Notes: generated by a model from the sequence alone, not told the origin. A stretch of 64,000 nucleotides of DNA from Hyaloraphidium curvatum (GCA_025558095.1 JAIVFI010000022.1:248001-312000); one strand, 5' to 3'; positions 19,999 to 30,417 are shown, counted from the first letter of the stretch. Numbers and translations: made by a program.

Positions 19999-20795
19999 CG
20001 TCCGTCCGGGAGGCGTCTCCGCGCGGGCACGCGGGCGGGCCCCGGCAGACCCCGGGTTCGCCCGACCGCCCGCCGCGGCCAAGCAACGGGGCGCGAAGGC
20101 CCCGCCGGTGCGCGGCGATAGGCCGCGCCGCGTGCGCGAACTCCCCCCCGCGCCGCGAGCGCCGCCGGCGCGCCGAGGCACGTCAGGCCGGTTTGTCAGG
20201 GATCCGGGACCTGACGACGAGCCGCCCGGCCGGTCGGGCGCATTCATCCCGATCGAGTCCCCAACGCTGGCTTGCCACCGCGGGGCGCCGGAGTTCGGGG
20301 CGATTTTATTCGAGCAGGCTGCAAACTTCCAACACCCGCTGCCCGCCGGCGCCGCCCCCCCTTCTTCCGTTTGTCCGCTGCGGCGCCACACTCCGCCCCG
20401 CGGGCCGGGCCCTCAACGGAAAAACCCGCACGCGGCCCGACGCCCCCGATACTGTCGGATCTGGGATCCTCCGGCAAGCCATCCGCCGCCGGTCGAGGGC
20501 CGGATGGGGTTCGCGGAGTCGGCCCGGGCGGGATCCCTCAGCCCAGATAAGGCGGCCGGTGCCAAGAAGCCGATCGGCTCGCTCCGGCGCGCGGGCTCGC
20601 TCCGAAAAGCGGACTTCGATCATCTTCGCCTGTCAGTTGAGACCGACTGCCTTTCCGGCGGGCCGTTCGCGCGCACCGGCGTTTTGTTGGCGCCTGCTTG
20701 GCCGCACCCGCCACTTCCGCACGGTCACGGCCCTGCGTAGACCGGGCCGACTAGCAAACGCGTTGGGAGACGCACCCCCCCTCCAACAGAACACG
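19999..20795. other. 797-bp divergent intergenic region
   Basis: Very GC-rich spacer between the SFP1-like gene (leftward) and the SDR gene (rightward). The open frames here look like composition artefacts with no domain. It presumably holds both promoters; no motif stands out to me. Confidence 0.5.
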
Positions 20796-21945
20796 ATGTC
20801 GTCCCGCGTCGCGCAGCTCCTCTCGCACCTCGCCTCGCCCGCCTCCGATGCGGCCCCCACGGCCCCGGCCCCCGCGAGCGGCGAGGCGCCGCACCCGCAC
20901 GTCCTCTTCGACATGTCCGGCAAGGTCGCCGTGGTCACCGGCGGCTCCCGCGGGCTGGGTAATCCGCTCCCTCCCATCCGACGGATCCCCGCTGATGGAA
21001 CGTGTCGGGGCAGGCCGGCAGATGGTCCTCGCCTTTGCCCGCCTCGGCGCCGACGTCGTGATCGCCTCGCGCAAGCTGGACGAGTGCGAGAAGGTCGCCG
21101 CCGAGGTGCGCGCGCTGGGCAGGAAGGCGCTGCCCATCTCGTGCCACGTGGCCAAGTGGGACGAGTGCGACAAGCTGTTCAACGCGACGATGAAGGAGTT
21201 TGGAAAGTGCGACGTGCTGGTCAACAAGTGGGCTTTCCTGCCCTCGGGACGCCGCGTTTGCGATGCTGACGCGTTTCGCGTGCCGTGCAGCGCGGGCATG
21301 TCGCCCTTCTACAAGTCCCTGGCCGACATCACCGAGGACTACTGGGAAAAGGTCCCCTCCCCTTGCCACCGCCCCCACCCCCGCTCACCCCCCTTGCAGG
21401 TCGTCGGCGTCAACCTCCGCGGTCCCTTCCGCCTCTCGGCCCTCTTCGGCACCGAGATGGCCAAGGGCGCCGGCGGCTCCATCATCAACGTCTCGTCCAC
21501 GGCGAGCATCAAGCCGTCGGCGATCGAGGTGCCCTACGCCGCCGCCAAGGCCGGCCTGAACAACCTGACCATGAGCACGGCGGTGTCGTTCGGGCCAAAG
21601 GTGCGGTGCAACTGCATCGTCGCCGGGCCGTTCCTGACCGACATCTCGACGGTATGCCGCCGCCGCCGGACGCCGTTTCCGCCGAGCATCCGCTGACCCC
21701 GTCGGGACGGACGTCCAGGCCTGGGACATGGAGGCGTTCAACAAGCGCGCCGAGCGGTTCCCGCTCAAGCGCGGCGGGCAGCCCGGCGAAGTCGTGGGCC
21801 TGGCGGTGCGTCCGCGGTGCGGGACGCGGCTCCGCGGGGGGCTGACCGTCCGGATCCGCAGGTGTACCTGGCGTCGGGCGCAGGCAGCTTCCAGACGGGC
21901 GAGTGCATCGTGCTCGACGGGGGGGCGCACCTCTCGGGGCCTTGA
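20796..21945 (+). CDS. Short-chain dehydrogenase/reductase, classical type
   Basis: Six exons (20796-20958, 21014-21227, 21291-21351, 21400-21651, 21719-21805, 21862-21945) give 286 residues with every junction in phase. The first splice restores VVTGGSRGLGRQMVLAFA, the TGxxxGxG cofactor motif. The next restores the NNAG motif (VLVNNAGMSPFYKS). The catalytic set is Ser in IINVSSTAS and Tyr/Lys in VPYAAAKAGLN. The C-terminus (YLASGAGSFQTGECIVLDGG) is canonical. SDRs of this type use NAD(P)H to interconvert alcohols and ketones; substrate is not readable. Intron density is the highest in the window per coding length. Confidence 0.9.
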
Positions 21946-22324
21946 GCGGGAGGGGTACGGGGAGCTGCGGGGGCGCAAAGTCGGTGGCCAGTCGTTGGCG
22001 GGTCTTTTGGACGACTGGGAGGAACGTGATGGAACAAGGTGGCTTCCGCTGCACGTCTCTTTTCCGCCCCTCCCCGGACACGTCTCTCTTCCGCACCTCC
22101 CTGGAGAGGCCCAGGTTCCCCGCGGGCCGGCACTCGGCCTACCGCCGCCGCCTCGCTTCCACGGCGGCCCGCGAATGCGCCAGCTTCACGATCCCGGGCG
22201 GAAACCGCTCGCCCGTGGCTACCCCCCGCTGATATGCGTGTCGGGGGTAGTGCCCCCCGACCAAAGCCGGCGGACTCCAGTCGTCGGCTGTCTTGAATAA
22301 GCCCCCGCTCGGATCGGTCTCCCC
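21946..22324. other. 379-bp convergent intergenic region
   Basis: Lies between the SDR stop and the stop of the leftward paralog gene at 22325. I see no gene, tRNA or repeat; both 3' untranslated ends should be here. Confidence 0.5.
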
Positions 22325-23077
22325 TCAGTCCAATCGGCAAGGAAGGTACCCCGCAGCGCCTGCGGCCGCCTCCGCATCCCGTGCCGCGACGGCCAGCGCC
22401 TCCAGCCCGTCAGGCAGGTGCCGTCCCTCCTCCTTGGCGATGTCGCGCGCCTTTTCGAAGAACGGCACCGCAGCGGCGGCGAGCACGGCCAGCTCGGGCG
22501 CCCCCGCGAGCGCCTCCGCCGCGGCGGCGAGGAAGCCCGGGAGCGCCCAGCCCTCGTAGGTCAGGCGGTAGGAGGAGTAGCAGCTGCTCGCGACGGAGAC
22601 GCGCGCCTCGAAGACGGCGAGGTCGTCCGCGGCCCGGAGGCCCGGCCGGGCGTCGAGGCCGTCCAGGAGCTCCATCAGGCGCCGGAACTCGGCCCGTGCG
22701 CGGAGCCCGAAGGCGGCGGTGACGGCGATGACGGCGCGGCCGGCCGGAGAGATGCGCGTCCGGACGGAGGAGCGCAGCGCGCGGGTGTTCTCGCCCCACG
22801 CGCACCGCGTGGTGCGCCTTACGGCCGACCACGCGCCGACCGACGGCACGCACGCCAGGAGCAGCTGGCGGCACAGCAGCGCATTGCCGAACACCGCCCG
22901 CGCGGGGTTGCGCAGGGCGACCGCGGGCTGCGGCGGGGGAACGGCGGTGAGACCGGCGGAGGAGTCGGAGCGGCGGAGGATCCTCACGGCGGCCTCCCCG
23001 ACATCCGCGGCCTCAGGCCCCGCGGCAGGGGCAGCGAGCGCTTCCGATGCGCCTGCGCCGTCGTCTAAGGAGGCCAT
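22325..23077 (-). CDS. VFxNxLxCR-family paralog A (unknown function)
   Basis: Start at ATG 23077, 250 residues, no intron. After a variable Ala-rich N-terminus the family core begins with RNPARAVFGNALLCRQL, then LLLACVPSVGAWSAVRR, AWGENTRALRSS and SPAGRAVIAVTAAFG. This core recurs in the genes at 23288, 24151 and 29286. The pattern of a hydrophobic helix, a short helix with Trp and a basic C-terminal helix is reminiscent of an F-box, but I do not claim it. The C-terminal half is Ala-rich and helical. A and B are tandem on the same strand. Confidence 0.7.
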   Translation of the reverse strand: MASLDDGAGASEALAAPAAGPEAADVGEAAVRILRRSDSSAGLTAVPPPQPAVALRNPARAVFGNALLCRQLLLACVPSVGAWSAVRRTTRCAWGENTRALRSSVRTRISPAGRAVIAVTAAFGLRARAEFRRLMELLDGLDARPGLRAADDLAVFEARVSVASSCYSSYRLTYEGWALPGFLAAAAEALAGAPELAVLAAAAVPFFEKARDIAKEEGRHLPDGLEALAVAARDAEAAAGAAGYLPCRLD

Positions 23078-23287
23078 TGCGGCTTGCAGCCCGCGCAATC
23101 GGCCCTGGATTCGGGGTAGTGTGAGAGGAGCTCTCAGACAGCGTCGACCTTGCGGACGTGTTATTCGCGGCGCGGTTAGACGTTGGCAGGGATCTTTTGG
23201 ACGCGATGGAGAGCGAGATTGCTGTTACATACAAGTTTCCTGCCCGCACCGCCGCGTAGAGGCCTCGGCTCCCCGTTCTGCCAGCGC

Positions 23288-24031
23288 TCAATTCCCTGCT
23301 GCCCTTCTCGCGCGCGCCGTCTCCCTCGCCTCCGCCATTCTGACGATGCCGGGCGGGAAAAGCTTCCATTCCTCGACTCCCCTCTTGTACATGTGGCGGA
23401 GGTAGTATCCCGCCAGATGCGCCAGTCCCTCCAGCTCCGCCGACCCAGGGGCCAGCTGCAGCGCGGCGGCGTCGAAGAAGCGCCCCAGGTCCGCCCTGGC
23501 AGGCACCGGATCTTGCTCCGGGGGATTTCCGGTGGTGGGGCGGGCGGTGCACATCTCGAACACGGCGGTGTAGGCCTCCATGAAGGTCTTGTGCGGGGCG
23601 CCCGAGGGCAGCTTCCGCAGCACCGCCATCGGGAGCGCGAGCTCCGGCCGCATCAGGGGCCCCAGGACCGCGGTGACGGCCATGACGGCCCGTCCTGCCG
23701 GGGTCGCCCGATCCCGGGCCGACCTGCGCAATGCGGGGGTGTTTTCGGCCCAGCAGGCCCTGCACGTCCGCGCGAGCGCGGACCACGCGGCCGCGTCGGG
23801 AACACAGGCGAGGAGCAGATGCCGGCACACCAGCGCGTTGCCGAACACTTCTTTCGCGGGGCTGCGGAGGGACACCTCGAGCTGGGGCCGCGGCGGGTCA
23901 GCGCGGGCGCGGCGTCTACGCTCCGGGGCGGACGCACGCACCGCGGCCTCCTCGGCGTTGCCCGCCTCCTGGCCCGCGGTGACCTCATGGCCCGCTTTCG
24001 ATGCGTCGTCGGCGTGCTCTCTGGTCGCCAT
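23288..24031 (-). CDS. VFxNxLxCR-family paralog B (unknown function)
   Basis: Start at ATG 24031, 247 residues, intronless. Core: RSPAKEVFGNALVCRHL, LLLACVPDAAAWSALAR, CWAENTPALRRSA and TPAGRAVMAVTAVLG. It is closest to paralog A in the core (both have VFGNAL and TPAGRAV/SPAGRAV). The C-terminus has an aromatic-rich segment (LAGYYLRHMYKRGVEEWKLF) that aligns with YFLR segments of paralogs C and D. It is divergent from paralog C, with 119 bp between start codons, so the pair may share a promoter. Confidence 0.7.
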   Translation of the reverse strand: MATREHADDASKAGHEVTAGQEAGNAEEAAVRASAPERRRRARADPPRPQLEVSLRSPAKEVFGNALVCRHLLLACVPDAAAWSALARTCRACWAENTPALRRSARDRATPAGRAVMAVTAVLGPLMRPELALPMAVLRKLPSGAPHKTFMEAYTAVFEMCTARPTTGNPPEQDPVPARADLGRFFDAAALQLAPGSAELEGLAHLAGYYLRHMYKRGVEEWKLFPPGIVRMAEARETARARRAAGN

Positions 24032-24150
24032 AGCGGCCCCGCAGCCCGTGCAATAGCCGTGGATTCGGGGTTTACAGGGCCTCTCAGACGACGGCGCGTG
24101 GTGGCTTCGAAGCGTTGCATTGCGAGCCGTGCTTGCACTCGCACGGCGGC

Positions 24151-24897
24151 ATGGCCCTTGAGATGGACGCAAGAAGCACGTTGGAACAGTCTCCAACGCC
24201 TGCCGCGGTTTCCGATGGCCCGCGAGACCCCCTGGACGTCCCGGTGCTCGGACCTCGAGGCCCGCGCCGAATCGCTGCGGAGGATCCCGAGCGCCCCCGA
24301 AGCCCCGCGACGGACGTGTTTTCCAACGAACTGCTGTGCCGCTTGCTGATCCTTGCCTGCCCACCGGATCTGGGCGCGTGGTCGGCGATGTCGCGCGTCT
24401 CGCCGTGCGCCTGGAAAGAGAACTCGCCGTCCCTGAGGAAGCGCGTCCTAAATGCGATGCCGGCGTTCCGCTCCAAGGTCGCGGTCTTCAGGATTCTCGG
24501 AAACCAAGCGGAGGCGGAGCAGGGTCCCCTGTTGCGCTACTTGGACTGCCTCGCAAGGCTGGGGCGACCCTCGCGTGACGCATTCAACGCGGCTTACAAC
24601 TTCATGTATGCCGTTTGCACAGGCCCGGAAAGTGTGCCGAGGAGCAGGGGAACGCTCGCTGAGCTAGCGCGAAGGCTCCCAGTGGACCCAAGTCTCGGGT
24701 TGCTGCGAAGGTCGCTCGACGCCGCGGCCCTCGCCCTGGAAGGCACTCCGGAGATCGCGATGCTGGCCCGCGTATCGAGGTACTTCCTGCGGGAAAGATC
24801 AAGGTGGGAAGTGGACCGTAATGCGCCGGTGCCGCGCGGCCTTGGGCTCCTCTACGAGCAGCTCCGGCTGATGGGGCCGGTGGGCGGTTCGGCGTGA
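24151..24897 (+). CDS. VFxNxLxCR-family paralog C (unknown function)
   Basis: Start at ATG 24151, 248 residues, intronless. Core: RSPATDVFSNELLCRLL, ILACPPDLGAWSAMSR, AWKENSPSLRKRV and MPAFRSKVAVFRILG, then EQGPLLRYLDCLARLGRP. It groups with paralog D by VFSNELLCR and PSLRKR. The C-terminal segment SRYFLRERSRWEVDRNAPVP matches FFLRVVEPRDFRGRVLP in D. No membrane segment or signal peptide is visible. Confidence 0.72.
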   Translation: MALEMDARSTLEQSPTPAAVSDGPRDPLDVPVLGPRGPRRIAAEDPERPRSPATDVFSNELLCRLLILACPPDLGAWSAMSRVSPCAWKENSPSLRKRVLNAMPAFRSKVAVFRILGNQAEAEQGPLLRYLDCLARLGRPSRDAFNAAYNFMYAVCTGPESVPRSRGTLAELARRLPVDPSLGLLRRSLDAAALALEGTPEIAMLARVSRYFLRERSRWEVDRNAPVPRGLGLLYEQLRLMGPVGGSA

Positions 24898-25065
24898 AGA
24901 TAGCGTGTTGAACAGCACCGTGGCTGTGTCTTTTTGTTGCTCGTGCGTTTGTTGGTCGGTCCGTTCGTCCTCTATGACACCTGTCACACCGCAATCGCTG
25001 CATCCGCATCCCTTGCTGCAGTTTGTACCCGATCGGTGGGATTCTTGATGATTGAGAACAGCTCC

Positions 25066-27013
25066 ATGTCTGATTTTCTCGTTTCGGCACGACATGGTGT
25101 GAAACGTCTCGTTTGTGGCGGCTGCGGAGTGACAGCTCGGGCCACGTCAACGGTCAACGCCCCTGTCCCCCACTCAACTGCAATGCCTTTCGCCATTCCC
25201 GCGCCTTGCCGGCGCTGCACACCGAGCACCCTTTGCCGCCCATGCCTGCTCCGCGCACGCAAGGTCGCCCGGGGTGTCATCGCGGGGCAGGCGCCGTCGG
25301 ACATCGAAAGCCTCAAGGCGGAGCGCTTCGCTCGGGCCGTGCTCGAAGCCGGTGCCGCGGCCGGAAACCATGCCTGCCTCATCACACTAGGCAATTCGCT
25401 GGTGAACGAGGACCTGGAGCTCCCAAGAGGACTGTCTGGCGGCCCAGAAACTGGCCCTCGTGGATTTTGACCTCGTTCTGGCGCGGCTGGACCCGTCCGA
25501 TCGATTCGGGAGGTGCATGCTCCAGATGTCAGAAGCGTTCCGAGCTTTGGGTTTCGGCTCACACGATGGGAGGTGTCGGGGATCCTGCAGTGCTCGTCGA
25601 AGCGTTGCCAAGGTTCCAGGAGTGGCTCGCGCAGGAGCAAGTACGCCCGCCAGAACCAGATCGCCTTGATGACTTCCTGCAAGCCGTGTGCATTACCTCG
25701 TACTTTGTTGCGAGAATGTGGATGCAAATTGCGTCTTGCGACGGCAGCGACACCGAGGATTCGGAAGTTCGGGCTTTTGAGGCGTTCAACGGTTGTGTCG
25801 CCAGCCGCTCGAACAGCCGGAAGGACGACCAGACCTTCGTGGCCCCGGCACTGTATGAACTGGGAATGTTCACCTTGCGGTTCGTTTCGGCTCGCCTTGC
25901 TCTTGGCACGGGATTTCAGGCTCACAAACGTGATGCAGTGGCATTGGTCGCCAGCCTCCCAATTTAAAGAAGGCGAACGAGTTCTTTCTTCAAGCCTTCC
26001 GGGCTGGGCACACTGAGTCGGCCAACAAAATCGCAACAAGCTTCGCCTGCGGGGCCGGCCTTCCTCTCGACCGTGCAAAGGCCGAGGAGTGGAGGCGGAA
26101 GGGCAGCAGTGACAATGGACCAGATGCCGCGGAGGAGAATGTCGATCCCTCGGAGCATTCTGACGAAGAACCATCGACTCAGTGGTATTCGGACATTGAG
26201 GAAGATGGATGCCGTTTGCGAACCTTGGCGAGAGAGTGGGGCGTTTCCGAGACGGATGCTCGGTTTCTGCTCCTCGGCTTCGGTGGCGTCGAGTGCCGCG
26301 AGGGAACCTTCCGCGCTTTCGAATGGATGCTAGCCCTGGGAAGATCGGACGGCGCCCGGCATATGCGCTCCATGATCGAAGGGTTGCTGGAGATACATGC
26401 TGCTTCGACGCCTCCATCCGACAGCTTGCTCGCGGAGCGCAACGAGGTGAACCAGACCGACGTTGCGTCTCAAAAGGGTTGTAGCTACGTCTTTGGGGCA
26501 GGAGGAGCGCGCTCTGCAAGGTCCAATCCGCGCAACGCCGGAGCTCGAGATCCGGAGGCGCAACAAGATCCCGAGGCTCAATGACGACTCCCTAGGAGCC
26601 TGCGATAGATCCTTGGTTATGGAGACGACGTTCAGACGGCGACACAAGATCCTGTTGCCTTGGTGGCCCGTGGCAAGCTTGCGGCAGCGAGATACGGCTA
26701 CCTGGCCCAGAACCTCGAGGCCCTTGGCGGGCACGAAAGACCCCTCGTCGAAGCCGGTCCTCGAAACACGTTCCTTGGCAAGCTCCGTTGCCTTTCGTGC
26801 GGCAAGACCGCCCTGGAGGCTGGAAGGGAGCGACTAAAGATGTGCGGCGGCTGCAAGTCCGTCGCGATCGCATACTGCTCCACTGAGTGCCAAAAGGAGG
26901 ACTACAAGGGCGAGGCGGGGATCCATGGACTGGCCAGCGCCAGGAGGGAGAGTCGCAAGAGCGAATGCGAGATGATCGGGGAGGCGCTGAAGAAGAAGGA
27001 CACGGGCGTTTGA
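25066..27013 (+). CDS. Sel1-repeat protein with C-terminal MYND finger
   Basis: I model exons 25066-25401, 25448-25550, 25591-25883, 25955-26446 and 26609-27013 (542 residues). The third intron restores a clear Sel1 repeat: YELGMFTLRF then NLKKANEFFLQAFRAGHTES and KIATSFACGAGLPLDRAKAEEW. The N-terminus holds a Cys-pair element (CGGCG, CRRC, CRPC). The C-terminus is an MYND finger: CLSCGK, MCGGC, YCSTECQKEDY, then an insertion of about 15 residues before SECE. Such Sel1/MYND proteins are expanded in early-diverging fungi; role unknown, probably protein scaffolding. The last intron (162 nt) is the least certain junction. Confidence 0.6.
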
Positions 27014-27089
27014 TCGGCGGAGCGAGGAAGTGGGAGGTCTTTTCGAGAAGATGTAGCAGTGTCGCGCAAAGAAGAAGAAGAAGGAGTCC

Positions 27090-29138
27090 CTAAGCTCTTT
27101 CCCGGTCCTTGATGCAGCCCGTGCAGTCGCACAGCCCCGTTGCGGGGTCGATTTTCCCCGCCGCGGGAACCTCCATGCGCTCCACCTGCCGCATCACCTT
27201 GAGCCTGTCTTCGTACGGATCCCGCCACCACTCCCGCGTCGTCCGCGACTTCCTCCCGCCCGTTCCATATCCCGTGCCCTCCGCAGCTTCGAGCGCCTTG
27301 GCCAGCGCCGCGGCGTAGCTGCGCGGAAAGTGGGGTTCGACGAGTGCTTTGGGTATCAGCTCGTGGAAGCACGAGGCCAGCGACTCCTCGGCGAGGTAGC
27401 TCCTATCCTCAAGGCGATTATGCAGCGGCTTCCCGGGGTCCTGGTAGAGGTAAACCACCCGTCCGGGCACCTCGAGCCGCGGATAGCGCCCAGTTTCCAG
27501 CAGCGAGCGGCGCAGGCGTTCCAGATCCCGGAGCGTTTCTTCCTTGGGCGTGCCACGAGCGAGATGCGAGTCCGCGAGCGCGACCAGGTCGCGCATATCG
27601 TACAGCGCCCCCATGGACAGGCTGCAAACATTGTCGTTCTCGTGCTGATAGGAATGGATCGCACCCACGAATTGCGCTGCAATCGCAGGCGAGACCGTCG
27701 GCGGACAGCCGTACGTGAAGGCCCGCACGTCAAAATCCACTCGGCCGGAGAGAGCCCGGAGTTCCTCGACGTGGTCCGTGAACAAGATGCAGAGCAGCGA
27801 AGCCACCGCGGCGCCGTACGAATGTCCGCACACAACCAGTCCGCGCGGGCGGTACGCCTCCACCCATCGGAGGACGCGTGCCAGCTCGCGGTTGTAAACA
27901 AGCATGGAGCTGCGGAGCCAGCCGAGATGCGCTGCGCCGTCGCGGAAGAGGCAGACATCCGAGGCGAGGTCCGTCAGGCCCGACATGACGTCAAGAGTTC
28001 CACGCGCCGAGAGGACGAGCATGCCAGTAATGCGGTCCAGCGCAATGAGGTATGTTGGATCGTAGAAGTTGTTGCTGTCCCGGTGGAAGAGCAGCATGTC
28101 ATTGTCGGCGAGACCCAGAAACTCAGCCGCCGCAAGCTCGTCCGAGCCGAACCGGTAGCAATCCTGCAGCCAGTTCCGGCCCGTCTGGTGGGCCAGCAGC
28201 AGCGATCCGTACGGCGCTGTGGACCAGCGGTGGTAGTGCATCGCCTCCCGCAGCATGTCTGGGGTCACAGCCGCTGTTTTGCGCGTGATTGGGCGATCCA
28301 CGCGGGCATAGAGCTGGCCGATGATGAGCGCGAGCGTCGAGAACAGGTTCCGAGGTTCGAAACCATCGCGAAAAACGCTGGCAAGGGTTCCATTCGCCTC
28401 GGCAAGGCCCAAGCGATTGCGCTCCGTCGTGAAAACTAGGCGAGCCGGAGCTTTGGTCCGCCTCTGCGTTGCCACGGTTTCCATGTCCCCCAGGTCACCC
28501 TTAGCAACGATGACCGTCTTCTTGGGCTCCCCAGTCAACTCGCCCAGGAGCTGCAATTCGGTGCTTCCCATATGAGCAAGTAGGTGGAACGGGTGCACCG
28601 GTGGTTTCGACTCGCCACAACGGCCAGTGAAGAGCAACGCAAGGTGCATTTCCATCGTCGCAACTGGTCTTCCGGGGGGAGCTGTGCCGTCCGCCGCGAC
28701 TTCCAGTCCAGGCGCAAGGAATTGTAACGTCCGCACACATGAAGAGCCCTCCAGGGCGAGGCTCCGCAGTTGGACTCGAGCACAGGCCAGAACCTCACTG
28801 GAAAACATACTGGAACGGAGCAGCTCCAGGCACACAGAATCGTACACGATTGCCGAGAAACCGACGTCCAAAGAAAAGGAAACCTGCCCCGTGAGCGGGA
28901 CGACAGCGGTGACAATAGATGTCCGGAAGCTGATTCGCAACGAGTTGACGTCCGACTCCGGCCCGCCGGCAAACTTCATGTCCCAGAAGCGGAGGGATAG
29001 CGTGTCCGAGGCAAATGTCGGATTTGCAGCGAGAGCATCGAGGGACAACGGGCCTTTGGCGGCAGGGAGCGCCGGCGTAGTCATCCCGTTGCCGGGCGCC
29101 CCTTCCGGCAGCGTGGCAGCTGAATCCCATTCCGCCAT
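27090..29138 (-). CDS. Class 3 lipase, diacylglycerol-lipase-like
   Basis: Start at ATG 29138, 682 residues, intronless. The alpha/beta-hydrolase core spans roughly residues 340-600: DPTYLIALDRITGMLVLSA then RGTLDVMSGLTDL (oxyanion side), nucleophile elbow GHSYGAAVA, acid in HENDNVCSLS and a His in ASCFHELIP. This order matches fungal and animal sn-1-specific diacylglycerol lipases. The N-terminal 280 residues have beta-rich segments that could be a C2 domain; this is inference. The C-terminus has a Cys-rich end (GLCDCTGCIKD). No transmembrane segment is seen, unlike animal DAGL-alpha. Confidence 0.82.
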   Translation of the reverse strand: MAEWDSAATLPEGAPGNGMTTPALPAAKGPLSLDALAANPTFASDTLSLRFWDMKFAGGPESDVNSLRISFRTSIVTAVVPLTGQVSFSLDVGFSAIVYDSVCLELLRSSMFSSEVLACARVQLRSLALEGSSCVRTLQFLAPGLEVAADGTAPPGRPVATMEMHLALLFTGRCGESKPPVHPFHLLAHMGSTELQLLGELTGEPKKTVIVAKGDLGDMETVATQRRTKAPARLVFTTERNRLGLAEANGTLASVFRDGFEPRNLFSTLALIIGQLYARVDRPITRKTAAVTPDMLREAMHYHRWSTAPYGSLLLAHQTGRNWLQDCYRFGSDELAAAEFLGLADNDMLLFHRDSNNFYDPTYLIALDRITGMLVLSARGTLDVMSGLTDLASDVCLFRDGAAHLGWLRSSMLVYNRELARVLRWVEAYRPRGLVVCGHSYGAAVASLLCILFTDHVEELRALSGRVDFDVRAFTYGCPPTVSPAIAAQFVGAIHSYQHENDNVCSLSMGALYDMRDLVALADSHLARGTPKEETLRDLERLRRSLLETGRYPRLEVPGRVVYLYQDPGKPLHNRLEDRSYLAEESLASCFHELIPKALVEPHFPRSYAAALAKALEAAEGTGYGTGGRKSRTTREWWRDPYEDRLKVMRQVERMEVPAAGKIDPATGLCDCTGCIKDRERA

Positions 29139-29285
29139 TGCTTCAAAGAAGATGCCCTGCTTCCCCCCGGCGGCCGGCTGCCGCCTGACCCGACAGACCG
29201 ACCGACCGCTGACTCCACTTCTGTTTGCCGACCGCGCGTGATGACGCGCGGGGGCTCCCACGAACACCACCCCGCTACCGCCGCG

Positions 29286-30035
29286 ATGGGGGATGCCATA
29301 AATCGGTCCGGCGGCAATCCTGCCGGAATTGGCGTGCCCCGGCCCCGCGATGCGCAGCGTAACGTCCGCAGGCGGGCACTCCCCGAGGGTAGTCCCTCCA
29401 GCACGATGGCCGCGCTCCGGAGCCCCGCGCTGGAGGTGTTTTCCAACGAACTGCTCTGCCGCGAGCTCCTATTTGCCTGCATTCCGGACGCGGAGTCGTG
29501 GAGGGCCATGGCGCGCGTCAGGAGGACGACGTGGCAGGAGAACACCCCCTCGCTGAGGAAACGTGCCTTTGAGTGCGTGCCGTCCTTCCGCGCCATGTTG
29601 GCGGTTCGCAGTCAGTTTGGACCCCGCGTGGATGCGGAGTACGGGCCTCTCATGTGCCTGCTCCACTCGCTCACCACGCGTAGGGGGCCTCGCACGGTGG
29701 AGTTCGTGGCCGCCTACGACTCGGTCTACAGGATCGCCGCCTTCACTTCCCACACGTCGCCCTTTCCCGGCGAAGAAGTGTGGCGCTCCATGTCGCAGTG
29801 GAAGACGGACTGCAGCGACCTGGCCCGTTTCCTCGACGTCGCCGGGAGCGCGCTGGAAAACACGCGGGAACTCGTGGTGTTGGCCAAGGCGTCGATGTTC
29901 TTTTTGCGCGTCGTCGAGCCTCGCGACTTCCGAGGCCGGGTGTTACCGCCGGGCTTGGCGCTCCTGGACCATCAGCGGCGGATCCTGAGGCCGGGTGAGA
30001 TCTTTCCCCGCGACCGGCCTGAACGCAACGTGTGA
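29286..30035 (+). CDS. VFxNxLxCR-family paralog D (unknown function)
   Basis: I start at ATG 29286 (249 residues); an in-frame ATG at 29241 would add 15. Core: RSPALEVFSNELLCREL, LFACIPDAESWRAMAR, TWQENTPSLRKRA, VPSFRAMLAVRSQFG and AEYGPLMCLLHSL. It lies 4.4 kb from the A-B-C cluster, with the Sel1-MYND gene and the lipase between, and is divergent from the lipase (147 bp between starts). Intronless like its paralogs. Confidence 0.72.
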   Translation: MGDAINRSGGNPAGIGVPRPRDAQRNVRRRALPEGSPSSTMAALRSPALEVFSNELLCRELLFACIPDAESWRAMARVRRTTWQENTPSLRKRAFECVPSFRAMLAVRSQFGPRVDAEYGPLMCLLHSLTTRRGPRTVEFVAAYDSVYRIAAFTSHTSPFPGEEVWRSMSQWKTDCSDLARFLDVAGSALENTRELVVLAKASMFFLRVVEPRDFRGRVLPPGLALLDHQRRILRPGEIFPRDRPERNV

Positions 30036-30417
30036 CGGAACTTCTGTCGCGGATGGGGCGTCGTGGTGTTCATGAGGTTGCGATATAACTTATCTTATTG
30101 CCCAACGAGAGCACGATTACTTTCGCTCGGCGCGACGGCTAAGGCGAGATTGACAGTAGGGAACTGACCGACCCCGATCCCGTGAAAAGGACGAGGACGG
30201 TCCGAGGACGACACGCTTCTCCTTTATCTGCTCTTCGAGCATCGCAATGATCGAGCGACGCCTCGCACTGGCGTTAGAAGCGAGGGGACGCCGGTCCCCT
30301 CAACAACATCGTGAGAGGCTCTCACCAACGTCCCCTCGCCAAAAATGCTCTCCGCGGAGGACCCGCAGACGTCGGCGCCTGCGCCGCCGTCGGCCCCGCC
30401 GTCCGCGCCGCTCGGCG
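30036..30417. other. 382-bp intergenic region
   Basis: Spacer between paralog D and the HhH gene, both rightward. No tRNA, repeat or convincing short gene is seen. Promoter and 5' leader of the HhH gene are expected here. Confidence 0.45.

Noticed and set aside
20193-21269. Long plus-strand frame over the SDR promoter
   Set aside because: Composition artefact; it overlaps the SDR in the wrong frame.
25066-27013. Sel1-MYND locus as a frameshifted pseudogene
   Set aside because: Short GT-AG introns with matching phases explain every frame change.
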